A stretch of DNA of 64,000 nt, from contig JAPTJF010000280.1 in assembly GCA_029339195.1 (NCBI GenBank), positions 19,619-83,618 of the forward strand, in the 5' to 3' direction. Below are positions 44,101 through 55,508 of the stretch, one piece after another. The translations under genes were made by a program, and so were the position numbers. Source of the DNA: Micractinium sp. NFX-FRZ (taxonomy: Eukaryota; Chlorophyta; Trebouxiophyceae; Chlorellales; Chlorellaceae). The notes beneath the pieces were generated by a model that saw only the letters and a list, made by a program, of their open reading frames with translations, ran no database searches and was not told the DNA's origin. How positions within the stretch are numbered: position 1 is the stretch's first letter; each line of letters starts with the position of its first letter.

Positions 44101-47100
44101 GCTCCCCTGCCCCGCCCACGTCCTGTTTGTCCGCTGCTGCCACCTGCAGGTGCTGTCGCTGGCGGTGCGGCACCGGCGAGTGGGCAGCCACGAGCTCAAC
44201 ATGGAGTCCTCCCGCTCCCACTCCATCTTCACGGGTGAGCCAAAAGCAGTGTGCAGTGCTGAGAGTTTGGTGGGGGGAGGGGAGGCTGGCCAGCCCTGGC
44301 CAGACCATGGGCAAAAGAATGGGGCGAGGATGAGCAGGTGGTGCGGCTGGGGAGCTGTGTGCGCTGTCTCTTTCTCGAGGCAGGGAGGGTGGGGCAGCTG
44401 GCTGGTGCATTCACCTTCGCCTTGCCCTTGCTTGGAGCCCAACCTCTGGCCTGTGCCCTCGCCCCTCCTCTGCAGTGTACATTGACGCCACCCCCACCCG
44501 CCCTGATGACCACGAGTACGGAATGACGCGCTTCGGCAAGGTGGGGAGACCAAAGGGCATGCCAGGGCTGGCAGGCCGGGCGCGCACCCGCACGTGACAG
44601 GATGGCTCTCAGTTACTCCTGCCACCACTTCTGCACTCCCACCTGTTCCTCACACTTGCTGGCCAACTCTACTCAAGCCTGCCCACGCTCCCCACCCACC
44701 CTGCCTCTCACCTATCTTGCCTCCACCCCAAACTGGCATTGGTGCTCGCTCACCAACCACCCCTGGCCCCCCCATTCACCCCCCTGCCCCTTCCTGCCTG
44801 CCCGTGCTGCATCAGGTGTCATTCGTGGACCTGGCTGGCAGCGAGCGCCTGCGCGACAGCAAGTCTGCTGGGGAGACGCTCAAGGAGACCACCAACATCA
44901 ACCGCTCACTCTTCATGCTGGGCAAGGTCATCGCCGCCCTGGCGGATGGCGCCCAGGTGTGCCAGAGCAGGGAGGGTGGGGTGCGGCACGGGGTCGGCCA
45001 CCCGCCTCTTCTTTGACCAGACCCACGGGGGCAGAACTTTACTGTGGGTGGAAACCGCTTGGCGTGTTGAACAACTGCACGGGTGACGCTGCTGAGCACT
45101 GAACGCGAGACCGCTGCGCAGCAAGCCGGCTGTGAACGCACATATTTTCCCTTGCACGCTGCTGCAGGGAGCGCGTGTGCCGTACCGAGAGTCAAAGCTG
45201 ACCAAGCTGCTGCAGGTGAGGGTGCGGCACAGCTCCGGTATGGGGAAGGTTGTGTGCACCGATCCTCTGCTACCAGTGTCAGGCTGCCTGCCTGCCACGA
45301 GCCGTGTGTTTTAGATCACAACGTCCAGGCAGCCAAGCATTCTGACAGCAGGCTACACAGGCGACATGTCTCCGCAGCTGGCGGTGTTGTCCATGTGATG
45401 TGAGGAGGGCTGACGTCAGCTCATCCATGTCGCCTCCCCTTCGCCCCGCCTGCCTTCAGGACTCGCTGGGCGGCTCCTCCCTCTCCCTGCTCATCGCCTG
45501 CTGCTCGCCCTCTGGTGAGGGGCGGCGGCCTGCCTGCTCAAGGAGGAAACCAGCTTGCTACGCTGGCTGTGTGGGGCACCGGGGGATGGCGGCAATAAGT
45601 GCAGGCCTCATTGCTAAGCTGCTGTTGGCCGAAGCGCACAGCCCTCCTGTTTCCCTCCCTTCCTTCTCAAATTGGCTCCGCAACCTCCTCCCTCACTCCA
45701 TGCAGCCACCCACATTGAGGAGACGCTGAGCACGCTGAGCTATGCAGCACGTGCCAAGAACATCCGCAACCAGCCGGCAGTGCAGGTGTGCTTGAGAGCG
45801 TGCCGGTGCTGCAGGCTCGCTGGCAAGCTGGCAGCATGAATCAGCTGTCGTGCCAGGCATCGCAGGCATGACGCAGTGCCTGCCAACCCAGGAGTGCCTT
45901 CTAAGCCTCCTCAAATCCGGATCTCTTTGCCCCCACCTTGTGTGGCCATCACCTCTCACCTCCACCCTTCTGCTCTGCTCTCAACTGGCCCCCTGTATGC
46001 AGGTGGACCCAGCATGGCGCAGGGCCATGCCAACCCCTACAGCCCAGCAGTTCCGCTTAGGCCTTTTCACATTTGAACTGCACCTCCCCCCCCCTCCGCT
46101 CTGCTCCATAACCTGCATGCAGGTGGACCCCGAGCAGGCGGCGCTGTCTGCCCTGAAGAGGGAGGTCCGGCTGCTGCGCACAGAGAACGCGTACCTGCGG
46201 GACCAGCTGTTCCAGGCCAGCCTGCCACGCGGGCAGGCCGGCGGGCCCGCCGCCCTCAGCCCCGGCTCCCTCCCCGCCTCCCGCCTGCCCTCCAGCCACG
46301 GCCCGCCTGCCATCATGGGTGCAGCGCCCGGAGAGGGTGGCGGCGCCGGCGCCATGGGCAGCCGCCCGCCCTCTGGCGGGGCGCTGGTTTCACACGCCGG
46401 TGGTGCCGCGACCCCTGGCGGTACTGCCAGCGGCACGGGTGGTACCGCTCCCAGCCCCGAGGACCTCATGCGCCGCCTGCTGGAGACGCAGCGCATGCTG
46501 GTGCAGTTCAGCCGGGAGAACGATCGGCTGGCGGGGGAGAATGGGCGGCTGAGGACTGGCAAGACGGCGGTGGCCAACGACTACAAGGGTGAGTGGGGCA
46601 GGGTGGGTGGGTGGGCGGAGTGGCGAGTGCAGGACGACGTGGCGGGGGGTGAGAGATTGAGAGAGAGCGAAGAGTGGGTGCAGGGGGTGAAGGGTGCTAG
46701 GGTTTGATGGGGGAGCAGCAAGGCGTTGGGGGTGCCCACCACCTCTTCTCAAGCATCCCAGAGGCAGCATTGCTTATGCCACCTCTCAGCAGTCGCATCA
46801 GATTCTGTGTCTGTCATAACTTGTGCAACAAGCGCCCTCTGCCCTCTTCCGCTGCCTCCCCCACACTGGGTCCTTTGTGTGTGTTTTCCCTGCCCCTTTC
46901 CAGGCGCTCTCGAGGAGGTGGACTGGCTGAAGACCAAGCTGGAGGCTTTGGAGTCTGCCCTGCTGTCTGGCTCCCTCGACAGTGGCCTGCTTGCAGCCCT
47001 GGACGGTGGGGCCGGCGGCGGCAGCGCCGCCGACGTTCTGGAGGCGGCGCGGGCGGCGGTGCTGCAGGCCGGCGAGGTGCTTGGCAGCGGCGCTGTTGGC

Positions 47101-47811
47101 GCAGGCGGTGCGGATGGGGCCACAGACACTTTCACAGGTGGCAGTGCTGCCGACCCCGAAGAGGGGGAGTTGCCGCTGCTGGCCGCGCCGGCAGAGCAGA
47201 CGCCGCTGGGAGGCACCCCAATCAACAGCCTGGAGCCGCTGGCCAGCCAGCTGCGGGCGGCTGCCCAGTCAGCCTCTAGCACTGCCGACCGCGCTGTGGC
47301 GGAGGCCACGACGGCAGCTGCGGCGCTGGCCGCTGCAGAGCAAGCCAAGCAGCAGGCGGCGCTGGCAGCTGCCCAGACTGTTGAGAGCGACATCCCCTGT
47401 GCTGCGCCGGTGCTGGGCAGCTATGAGCCTGCAGAGGCGGGAGAGCAGGGCACGGCTGTGGCAGCAAGCGGCAGCCTGGGTCAGCTTGAGGTGGAGCCGG
47501 GGCAGGCAGAGGAGGAGGTGCCGCTGTCACCGATGCGCCTGCCCCTCATTGATCCCTACCTGGTGGCAAACCCTAGCGAGCTGGAGGCGGATGGCAGCGG
47601 CAGCGCTGCTGACGGCGGCGGTGTTGATGGCGGCATGGGGGAGCCAACAGGGGCAGCCGCCCTTGCTGGGGGGATGGCGGGCGCCGCCACCGCCACAGCC
47701 ACCGTCACCATCAGCCGCCCTGGTTCGGCTGGCGGTGCCAAGGCGGCGGAGGCAGCTGTTGAGGGCGAGCATGCCGACTTCCAGGCGGGGAGCAACGTCG
47801 TGCTCTGCTGA
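41197..47811 (+). CDS. Kinesin with 408-residue disordered N-terminal extension
   Basis: Fourteen exons: 41197-42420, 42644-42733, 42883-42981, 43184-43298, 43484-43737, 43926-44006, 44150-44234, 44476-44540, 44816-44956, 45168-45215, 45460-45514, 45706-45785, 46123-46588, 46904-47811 (1,236 aa, frame kept). The first exon encodes a Met/Gly/Pro/Gln-rich extension starting [18 protein letters not shown]. The motor follows: [14 protein letters not shown]-loop [28 protein letters not shown], switch [12 protein letters not shown], switch [13 protein letters not shown], then [16 protein letters not shown] and [17 protein letters not shown] neck and short coiled coils follow ([36 protein letters not shown]). 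It is an ATP-driven microtubule motor. The neck wording suggests an ungrouped KIF12-like class, but I cannot assign it firmly. Confidence 0.95.
43026..43058 (+). repeat. (CTGC)n microsatellite in a kinesin intron
   Basis: Eight or so GCCT units. Confidence 0.85.
45998..46022 (+). repeat. Exon echo of kinesin exon 46123-46588 acceptor border
   Basis: CTGTATGCAGGTGGACCCAG repeats CTGCATGCAGGTGGACCCCG at 46114-46133, 116 bp upstream. The copy keeps a usable AG and would open into a different, non-homologous stretch. Confidence 0.75.
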
Positions 47812-48136
47812 CCTCTGCCGCGGGCATGGTAGTGTATATTTGGTACGTGTTAGGTCAAGACACTTTTGTTTGTTTTGCTGTACAAGGCACTGTCAGTTGC
47901 CTGCTGTTTGGGAAGCCTGGGCCGCCACTCAAGGTCACACCATTTATTTTCATATAACTGTTACTTGCGTGCGCTATTTAAAGCTGAGATACGTCAGCAT
48001 GATGAAATGCTGTTGATTTACACAAGGCTGGAACCCAGCGCAACCAAGGGGGATATGCATGCATGCAGCGCACTTCCGGCGCAGTGGTGGGAGCTCCTGC
48101 CTGCTCTGGAGGCTAAGAGGCGGTGGGTTGGCAAGC

Positions 48137-48141
48137 TGTAA
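48137..48141 (+). terminator. Polyadenylation signal TGTAA (kinesin gene)
   Basis: TGTAA 326 nt after the kinesin stop at 47809-47811. Confidence 0.55.
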
Positions 48142-48646
48142 GGGCGGCAAGCAAGGCGCGCTGCTTATAAGTGATCAAAGGCAAAGCGTATTGGAAGTTG
48201 AGGGCAGTTATAAGGGGGCGGTAAGGTGGTGTGCTGAGCATGCTGCCCGGCTGAGAGTACAAAGTCCGTGTCACGGCGGATGACGGCATCGGAGAAGCTG
48301 AGAAGAAGCTGCACTGCCTAGCTCAATGCTGACTACCGTTGGCTGACTGACCTCTAACTAGTGCTGCGAATCCTGCTGTGCCTGCTGCGCTGCTGGCAAC
48401 ATTGCGAGCAGCTTGCTTGCTTGCTGTGCTACTGCTGCTGCTGCGGGTTGGGACGACCAATTTCTGACCTGCTATGAGTATGCTGAAGCTGCGTTGAGGC
48501 CTCTAGCTGCTCCGGCTACGTAGCTGTCTTGACTGTCGGCTGAACCATACGAATACAGCCCCGTGCTGCTCATGCTGATAACGGATCTGAAATCCATTCT
48601 GACATCCGTGCTGACATCCGTGTATACCCACGGCTGTGCCCTGCTC

Positions 48647-50297
48647 TCACGCGCGGCACTCGCCAGCCTGGCAGTAGGCCTGGAACCCGCCCGGGGTGGC
48701 AGACAGGCCCTGGATGTCGATGGTGCACAGGGCGGAGGGCCAGCCGTCCTCGCACTCCAGCGCGGTCTGGCCACTGCAGGAAGCACGCGGGAGGGTGAAG
48801 CAGGGAAGTCAGCGGGGCTGGCGGGCGGCCTGCTACCGTGCAACGTGCAATGCATTGCATGCCGGCTGCATGGAAAGCAACTGCCATGCTGTATACGGAC
48901 AGCTGGAAAGCGTACAAAACATGCCTGCTCCACGGAGCAGCACAGCTGCTGCAGCTGCGGCAGTAGGTGGCAGCTCCCAGCAGGCGCTCCCAGCGCCCTT
49001 GCCAACAAGAGCACACGGCATGGCAGGCGCTCGGCACACAACGCCGCTGCACCACGCCCTGTGGCAGACTTTAGCAAGGTCAAGTAAGCTGGGAGGCTCA
49101 CGTGAGGCGCTCCAGCATGTATCCCAGGGACACGCCGCTGACGATGGGGCAGGCGCCGTCGCACACGCACTTGGTGTAACCGCAGAAAACGCCTGCGGGC
49201 AGCAACAATGAGGTGGAGACATGGCCTTGCTTAAAAAACATGGAGGGCATGTGAGCTGAAGCACAGGCTGGCCAGCAGCTTGTCCACAAAACAACAGTGA
49301 AGCTGGGTCAGATAGCAGTGGCGGAGTCCGGGGTGAAAGGCCGGCACCGCCACAGCAGGCTGCGGCAGCAGACAGCGACAACTCGGTTTGCCCGGCAGGC
49401 TGCGGCAGCAGAAGCAACAGCTGCAACATGTGAAAAATTTGGGACGACACAGAGGAGGGCAAACTGGCAGCGGGGCACTCACTGTTCTCCTCAAACTTGC
49501 ACTGCAGGCCGCTGCAGGTCAGTCCGTAGCCGCTGCAGCGCAGAGAAGGGCAAGTACGGCCACAAGGGGTCAGTCAGCAGGTTGAGCAGAAGGGCAGCTG
49601 CAGCTATTTGTGCCCGCTCTCAGGCTGCCGCCACTCAGCTACCTCAGGCTGCGTTGAGCCTGGAGCCACCTAGCAAAACACAGGGCGCACTGGATACAAT
49701 CAAGCGCAGCATAGACAGCGGTAAACTCGTGGAACCCACCTGATTGCAAAGGAGATGTCGCACTTGCTGATGACAGTGTTGCACTGTGCCCACACATTGG
49801 TGATGGAGTTGGCAAAGTCGGTGCCCTGCACAGCACGGCACAGCACAGCACAGCATGGGGGGCAGCATCAGCATGCTCCTTGATGCCAACACGATCAGTG
49901 CCCTGCAGTTATTACGCCCAGACACGTGGCGCAGTGCAGCACAGCACGACGGGGGATGTTGTTAGCAGTGCCCGGGGCGTGTGCAGGCTAGAGTGCACCA
50001 GATTTGATCGCCCTTGGTAGTGTGCAGACCACGACACATGCTGGCAAAAGCTGGCAGTCTGCAGCCGCCTTGGTGCCGCACGTCTCAGTTGTTGCCTTCA
50101 AGAAACTACCCAACAGACTCGCTCAATGGTTGGCTTCTTGCCATTCATTCACAGGCGTGCCCTTCCCCCTGCCAGGCCCACCTCGGTGTCGCAAGAGTAT
50201 GACTTGGTGGTCGTCTCCGGAGTGAAGGTGTGGTTCGAGTAGCACCAGTTGAGCTGGGTCTCGGTTCCGTTGGAAAGCGCGACGCAGGCCTCGTCTG

Positions 50298-50333
<36 letters not shown>

Positions 50334-50606
50334 CATGATGCCATCAGGCGGGGAGGTGGATGGAGGGTTGCGGCAGGTGGGACGGCACCGACTCAGCTTG
50401 CGCTTGCGCGCCTGCCTGCACGCTTGCCGTAGACTTGCTAAATCACATAAAATCACATGTGCGCTGATATAATGCCCAAGGCATATGCTAAAACGCTCAC
50501 CAGTCTCGCATGTGGCGCACGTTGGACCCACCAGGCCGCCGGGGCACGGCAGGCCCTGTGCTGCCGCACAGGCCGCCGCTGCCAGCAGCAGGCACACAAC
50601 CAGGGA
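48647..50606 (-). CDS. Secreted cysteine-rich protein of unknown family, 5' exon unresolved
   Basis: Exons in gene order: 50606-50501, 50294-50182, 49825-49740, 49532-49483, 49192-49102, 48773-48647 (190 codons plus stop, in frame). The first of these carries a signal-peptide core (SLVVCLLLAAAACAAAQ) followed by CPGGLVGPTCATCETDEAC. Later parts are rich in evenly spaced cysteines (GYGLTCSGLQCKFEENS; VFCGYTKCVCDGACP; LECEDGWPSALC; YCQAGECRA at the end), with NGT and NHT glycosylation sites. The ATG must lie in an upstream exon ending in phase 0; I could not place it. The product is probably extracellular, stabilised by disulfides. I do not recognise the domain. Confidence 0.7.
50298..50334 (+). 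repeat. (GCAG)n microsatellite
   Basis: Nine GGCA units directly upstream (in gene sense) of the acceptor of exon 50294-50182. Confidence 0.9.
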
Positions 50607-51404
50607 CTGCGCGGGGAGGATAGGGAGGACGGATGTTTGGGCGCTGCGCTTTGGAGCTCTCAAGCAGGCACAGTTTGGGGCCCAAGCTGGTTCCCCCAGC
50701 GGGCAGATGGTTGGTTGCCACCACGGCGGCAGCTGCCGTAGCGTCCGGCCGCACCGGCCCACACTGCGCAAGACTATACCACCTGGGCCACCGCGTTGGC
50801 GCCCAGCCACCACTCAAGGCGCCCGAAATGACTCGCTGAACCTGAATTGCTTGCCGGGCCCGCAGGTCCGGCTGATCTCCCGGGGCCGGGAGATGGCCCC
50901 AACTACCCAGCCCTTCCCTAACCTTCTGCATTCCGGCAGCCGAGGGTGGTCACAGAGGCTCGGATGCAGTTGCAAGTTGCTCGGAATGACTGCAGGCTGT
51001 GCCGGTGGCCTAGACGCGTCGGGGCGTGGTTTGCCTGCTGTGCTGCGTCGTGGCACAGCAACATGCCGAGGGGGGGAGGGGGAAGAAGCCATGCGAGAAG
51101 TGTTCGGTGGACGTCCTGAAGCAGACCAGGTGAGGGGCTGGCAGCGTAGTCGTGTGCAGCCACTTGCCCCGCCATTGCGCCCTCAAACCGCCCTCCCAGT
51201 CCCCTAGTCGAATCGCAATTGTGATCACATGCCTCCTTGTGCGCAGGAAGCGAACTCCACGCGCGATCCGATCAACCCAGCCACCGCCGCCGCCACCAGC
51301 GCCCGCTCGCTCTCCCGCCGCCCCACCCTCGCGCCCCATCCCCCGTCAGCGGCGCGTCCTTCCCGTGCCACAGCGCACCCTTACCTCGATCATCCACCTC
51401 AGAG
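50607..51404. promoter_or_regulatory. Divergent upstream region, Cys-rich protein (-) / SDR (+)
   Basis: About 800 bp holding the missing first exon of the minus-strand gene and the SDR promoter. Upstream of the SDR ATG the frame is open for about 56 codons (51238-51404) and reads Ser/Arg/Pro-rich, as a chloroplast transit peptide would. A good acceptor (TGCGCAG) ends at 51246. Confidence 0.45.
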
Positions 51405-54400
51405 ATGCCTCGTGTGGTGGTGCTGGGCGCTGGGGGGCGCACCGGCGCCGAGTGTGTGGCGGCGCTCGAGGCAGCCAAGACTGAGGTCAGGTGAGGCCCC
51501 CGCTTACGACGCTGCCATGTCGCTGTCACTGGGCACGCGTTGCTGTCACGAGCAACATGGCGGGGCCGCCAGGTTGCTGCCGTATTGCTGCCCCATTGCT
51601 GTCCCGGGGCTGCCTGGTTACTGCCACGTTGCTGCCGTGTTGCTGCCAGCCGGCGGGAGTGAAAGATGCCTGCCACCTGGGCAAGGCACCTGCCCAGGGG
51701 TCCCAGTGCTTGCCAGTCACCTGAGTCTCGTCAGCACTGTGGGGGCACTTCAACCGCCCGTCCCTCAGCGCTGCTGCCTTTGCATGCACTCCCTCTCCCC
51801 GCATCCCGCGCTACCTTGCCCCCCCTCTCCCACCTGCCCCTGAACCGCCATCCCTCCGTTATGGGCGGTGGGGTCACAGCCCATAACTACGAAAGCAGCC
51901 TGGGTGCTTTCTTGCCCAATGTTCCCTGCTTCCTGTGCTCACACAACAAACAACATTACCCTTTCCCTCCTCTCCCCAATTCCTGACACAGGGCGGTGGT
52001 CCGTGACCCTTCCAAGTACCAGGACAGCCTGGGCTCTCGCCCGGGGGTGGAGGTGGTGGCGGGTGACGTGAGCGACAAGCAGGTGCGGGGTGCATGGCCG
52101 GGCGGAATGGGAAGGGGGGGTGCAGCGGCGGGGAGGACCATGAAAGGGGAAGAGCGACAAGCAGGTGCACGCTAGAATGGGTGGAGAAGCAGAGGGGATG
52201 TGGGCGAACAGCAGGTGGCCGGCACTTGCCAAGCTGCACCTGGTGCGTGCTAGCGGCGACGACTCAACTGCTGCCGCCACTGCGCCTTCTGTGTGATTCG
52301 ACACCAACTCGGCCTTGCTACTACAGCCACTGCAGTCGCTGCGCCGTGCCCTTGAGGGCGGAGGAGGCGCCATCGCTGCTGCTGCGGGCGCTGCACCCTT
52401 TCACGCGTCCCACAGAATGCGTGTTAACCCTGGTCCCGCCTGGCTGCAGTCGTTGAGCCGTGCTCTGGAAGGAACCAGCGGCGTCATCTTTGCCGCCAGC
52501 GGCAGCGGCTACTGGAGCGCCAAAGAAGTGGATTACCAGGCAAGGACTGTTGTAAGCAAGATGGGGGGAATTGACTACCAGATAGGTTGCCAGTTACCGC
52601 CTGTATGTGCGTGCCTGGAGCGCCAAGGAAGTTGACTACCAGGCAAGGCGATTGGGGCCGGGCTGTTATTGAAGATGGGGTGATTAGACCACTAATGTAC
52701 GTTGCCAGTTGCCAATCTTGTTGTGTGCCTGGAGTGCCCGCTCCCCCGCCATGGTGGCTCGGCACCAGCCACGGCTAAAGCCCTGCCATCACCCTCTGGC
52801 CAGGTCACCCCTCACACCTCCACGGCCTGGCTTGCTCTCTTCCCTGCCGCTGCCTGCCCTTGCTGGTGTCATGTCTGGGCTCGAGAGCAAGCCACTGGAT
52901 GCCCTACCCCAAACCCGTGCGCAGGGCGTGGTGAATGTGGCTGACGCGGTGAAGGAAGCTGGGGGGAAGCAGCCCATCGTTCTTGTGTCGTCATGCCTGG
53001 TCAGGTGAGCAAATGCTTGGGCACAGCGCCCAACAAAGTCCTCAGGCGAGCATGCGTGCAGCTGTTGTGATGTCCTCTTGTGTTGCTGCTGCAGCGCTGC
53101 CAGCCCGCTCCGGTATCACGCCATTCCTCCTCGCACGCATGCCCCCTTGCTACCCCATCCGTATTCCCCTGTCTCCTGGGTGCCGCCGCCACTTTTGTGG
53201 TACCTGCACCTGCTCCCGCTTCCCACCCCTGGCCCCACCCATTCCCTTCCCTCCCACTTCCCCACTCCCCATCGCCTGCAGCCCCCACAACCGGTGGAAG
53301 CCGATCCGCATCATGCTGAACAACTTCCGCTACAGCTTGATGGACTACAAGTACAAAGGCAGGTGCCGCAGCAGTACCTGCCGGGTGTGATGCACTGTAC
53401 CGCCTCGGGCCCTGCTGTGCATGCAAGGGGTCTGCTGCGTCTGGCTACATTGCTGCCTGTTGATGGGCTTGGTTGCAGTGCATAATGGGGCGGGACGCGG
53501 CGGTACCGCAGTACCTGCTGTACATGCTGGGTGCCTGAGGGCAGAAGAGTGGCAGCAGCTGACGGTTGGGCCTGCAGCCGTGAGGCCGGCTGCCCATGCT
53601 GTGCACCATGCCGCGCGTGCCCGCCCGCCTCCCAGTGCTGGGCAGGCAAGGTGGCCGAGCCCTCCCGCCTGCGCTGTGCGCGCTTTTGGTGGCTGGCTTG
53701 GGCACCCACATGCCTTTTACCTTCCTTATTCAACCCCGGCTGTGGTTGCGCCCTCTCCTTCCTGATCTGTTGTTTGATTCAACCGCCCCCCCGTGCTGGC
53801 TGTGCAGGGGAGGAGGCGCTGCGGCGCAGCGGCGTGCCGTACACCGTTGTGCGTCCGGGCGGGCTGACCAGTGAGCCCCCCGGGCAGGCGCAGCTCACAG
53901 TGGCGCAGGTGAGGCTGGGGCCTGCTGTGCATGCTGTGCCGGCTAGGTCGGGCGCTGTGCATGCCGTGCCGCCTACGCCGGGGCGCTGGGCATGCTGTGC
54001 CGCCTAGGCCGGGGCGCTGTGCATGCTGTGCTGCCTAGGTTGGGGCGCTGGGAGTGCTGTGCCGCCTAGGTCGGGGCGTTGGGCGTGCTGCAGGTTTCGC
54101 CCCTGGGTTGTCGGACTGCCGCATGTCCGCCTGCCCCACAATTGCCAGCCTGCCCGCGTGCTCGCCAGCCCAGATTGGCTTGAATGAGCTCGACCTGGCT
54201 CACTATGGGTATTGTGAAACAAGTCTGTGCCTTCATGCCGCTGCCTGGCGTCCATTGCACTCAGCAGCCGCATTGCAACCTTGCCTGTTGCCCGCCCGCG
54301 CTGCAGGGCGACAACATGTCTGGCAGAGTGAGCCGAGCTGACGTGGCGGCGGTGTGCGTGGCAGCACTCACAGGCAAGCAAGCTGTGCCCGCATGCCCCC

Positions 54401-54777
54401 CGGCTGGGGACTGCTGCTCAGCTTCTGGCTGCTGCTGTGCCTGCTGTGCCTGCTGTGTCGACGGATGCGCCTGCATGCATGCATGCATGCATATGCATGC
54501 CTTGCCCTGGCAACCCCTGCAGCTGCCGCCGCTGCCCGCGCGCTGTCGGTCTGTTGCCCTCTTACCCCTGCTGCCTTTTGGGCTGCCAATTTCTGCCCAG
54601 CCGCCATAACGACCGCGACTTTCCGCTCTCCTTTGCTCTGCTGCAGACCCTGCAGCCAGGAATGTGACTCTGGAGCTGACCAGCAAGCCGGCAGAGGCAG
54701 GGCAGGCGGTTGCGCCGCTGGCGCAGCAGCTGAAGGGCATTTTCGGCGGGCTGAAGCCGGACGGCGCTGCAGCGTGA
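51405..54777 (+). CDS. Atypical short-chain dehydrogenase/NAD(P)-binding protein
   Basis: Eight exons: 51405-51490, 51992-52082, 52450-52539, 52925-53004, 53282-53358, 53808-53908, 54307-54373, 54647-54777 (240 aa from the ATG at 51405). The start is a Rossmann fold with VVVLGAGGRTGAECV (GxxGxxG). It continues VEVVAGDVSDKQSL, VIFAASGSGYWSAKEVDYQG, QPIVLVSSCLVS, KYKGEEALRRSGVPYTVVRP GGL, and ends with a C-terminal DPAARNVTLELTSKP. This is the atypical SDR (NmrA/Tic62/HCF173-like) pattern common in plastids. The upstream open frame could add a transit peptide. Three of its seven introns use GC donors (after 52539, 53358 and 54373). The substrate is unknown. Confidence 0.88.
52325..52390 (+). 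pseudogene. Decayed copy of SDR exon 52450-52539 start
   Basis: CTGCAG then SLRRALEGGGGAIAAA in frame, against CTGCAG and SLSRALEGTSGVIFAA in the real exon 120 bp downstream. Confidence 0.8.
52608..52650 (+). repeat. Exon echo of SDR exon 52450-52539 end, with GC donor
   Basis: CTGGAGCGCCAAGGAAGTTG then ACTACCAGGCAAGG repeats the exon border CTGGAGCGCCAAAGAAGTGG then ATTACCAG|GCAAGG. The copy preserves the GC donor. A shorter second remnant (GACTACCAG) sits at 52572-52580. Confidence 0.85.
53924..54093 (+). repeat. 31-bp minisatellite, five copies plus a partial
   Basis: Units of 30-31 bp (GCTGTGCATGCTGTGCCGCC then TAGGCCGGGGC) start at 53924, 53954, 53985, 54016 and 54047, and a partial unit starts at 54078. 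It lies at the 5' end of the sixth SDR intron. Confidence 0.9.
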
Positions 54778-55187
54778 GCGCACGTGGGGTGCTGTGCACT
54801 AGGCAGAAGCGCACCCGGGATGTTCGCAGGCGGGCCTGTGCGGCAGGCGGTTGGGGCAGGCATGGCAGCAGCATGTCACGGCATCGGCGAGGCTAGACCT
54901 ACTCTGTGAGTCGCCGGCTGTGAGTCTTACTGTTAACACCACGTCTGACCCACAGTCTCTCAGTGCGTGAGTGAGGCACAGGTGCCTGCTGTGAAGCTCC
55001 TGGGCAGCCACAGGGAGGACCGGAGCTGGCGACGTCAGCAGGCGGTGCTGCTGCCCGGGCGCTGCGAAGGACCAGCTCCCAGACAGCTCGCCAGCGGCCT
55101 GCGCAAACACAGATCCCTGTGCCGCTTACCTTGGAGCTCCGGACATAAAGAGGAGCTGCCCGTATCTCTTGTCATGGATCGCCAATA

Positions 55188-55192
55188 TGTAA
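55188..55192 (+). terminator. Polyadenylation signal TGTAA (SDR gene)
   Basis: TGTAA 410 nt after the SDR stop at 54775-54777. Confidence 0.5.
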
Positions 55193-55508
55193 GCAGGTTC
55201 CACACAATCAGCAGCTGACGCTGCCACGTCTGCACATTGGCGACGTCAAAACGCGTCCCGGCAGCTGCAAGCCGCTATTCCCACTTCATTCGAACATGAT
55301 TGGAGCTCGCATCGTCTGAAGGCACTCTCAACCCCTCTCAGTGAGTACACCTCGCTCCGGAGCGAGACACTGTGCAAGTGCCGCAGTCCAGTTTCGTGTT
55401 TACCGCATCCGTGGCGTGCCACTCACTCAGGTAGACATGTCAGTATCTAAAACCGCAGCACGGATGCCACCCTCTGCGCAGGAGCTGCACCTGAGTCACC
55501 CGTCCTAA

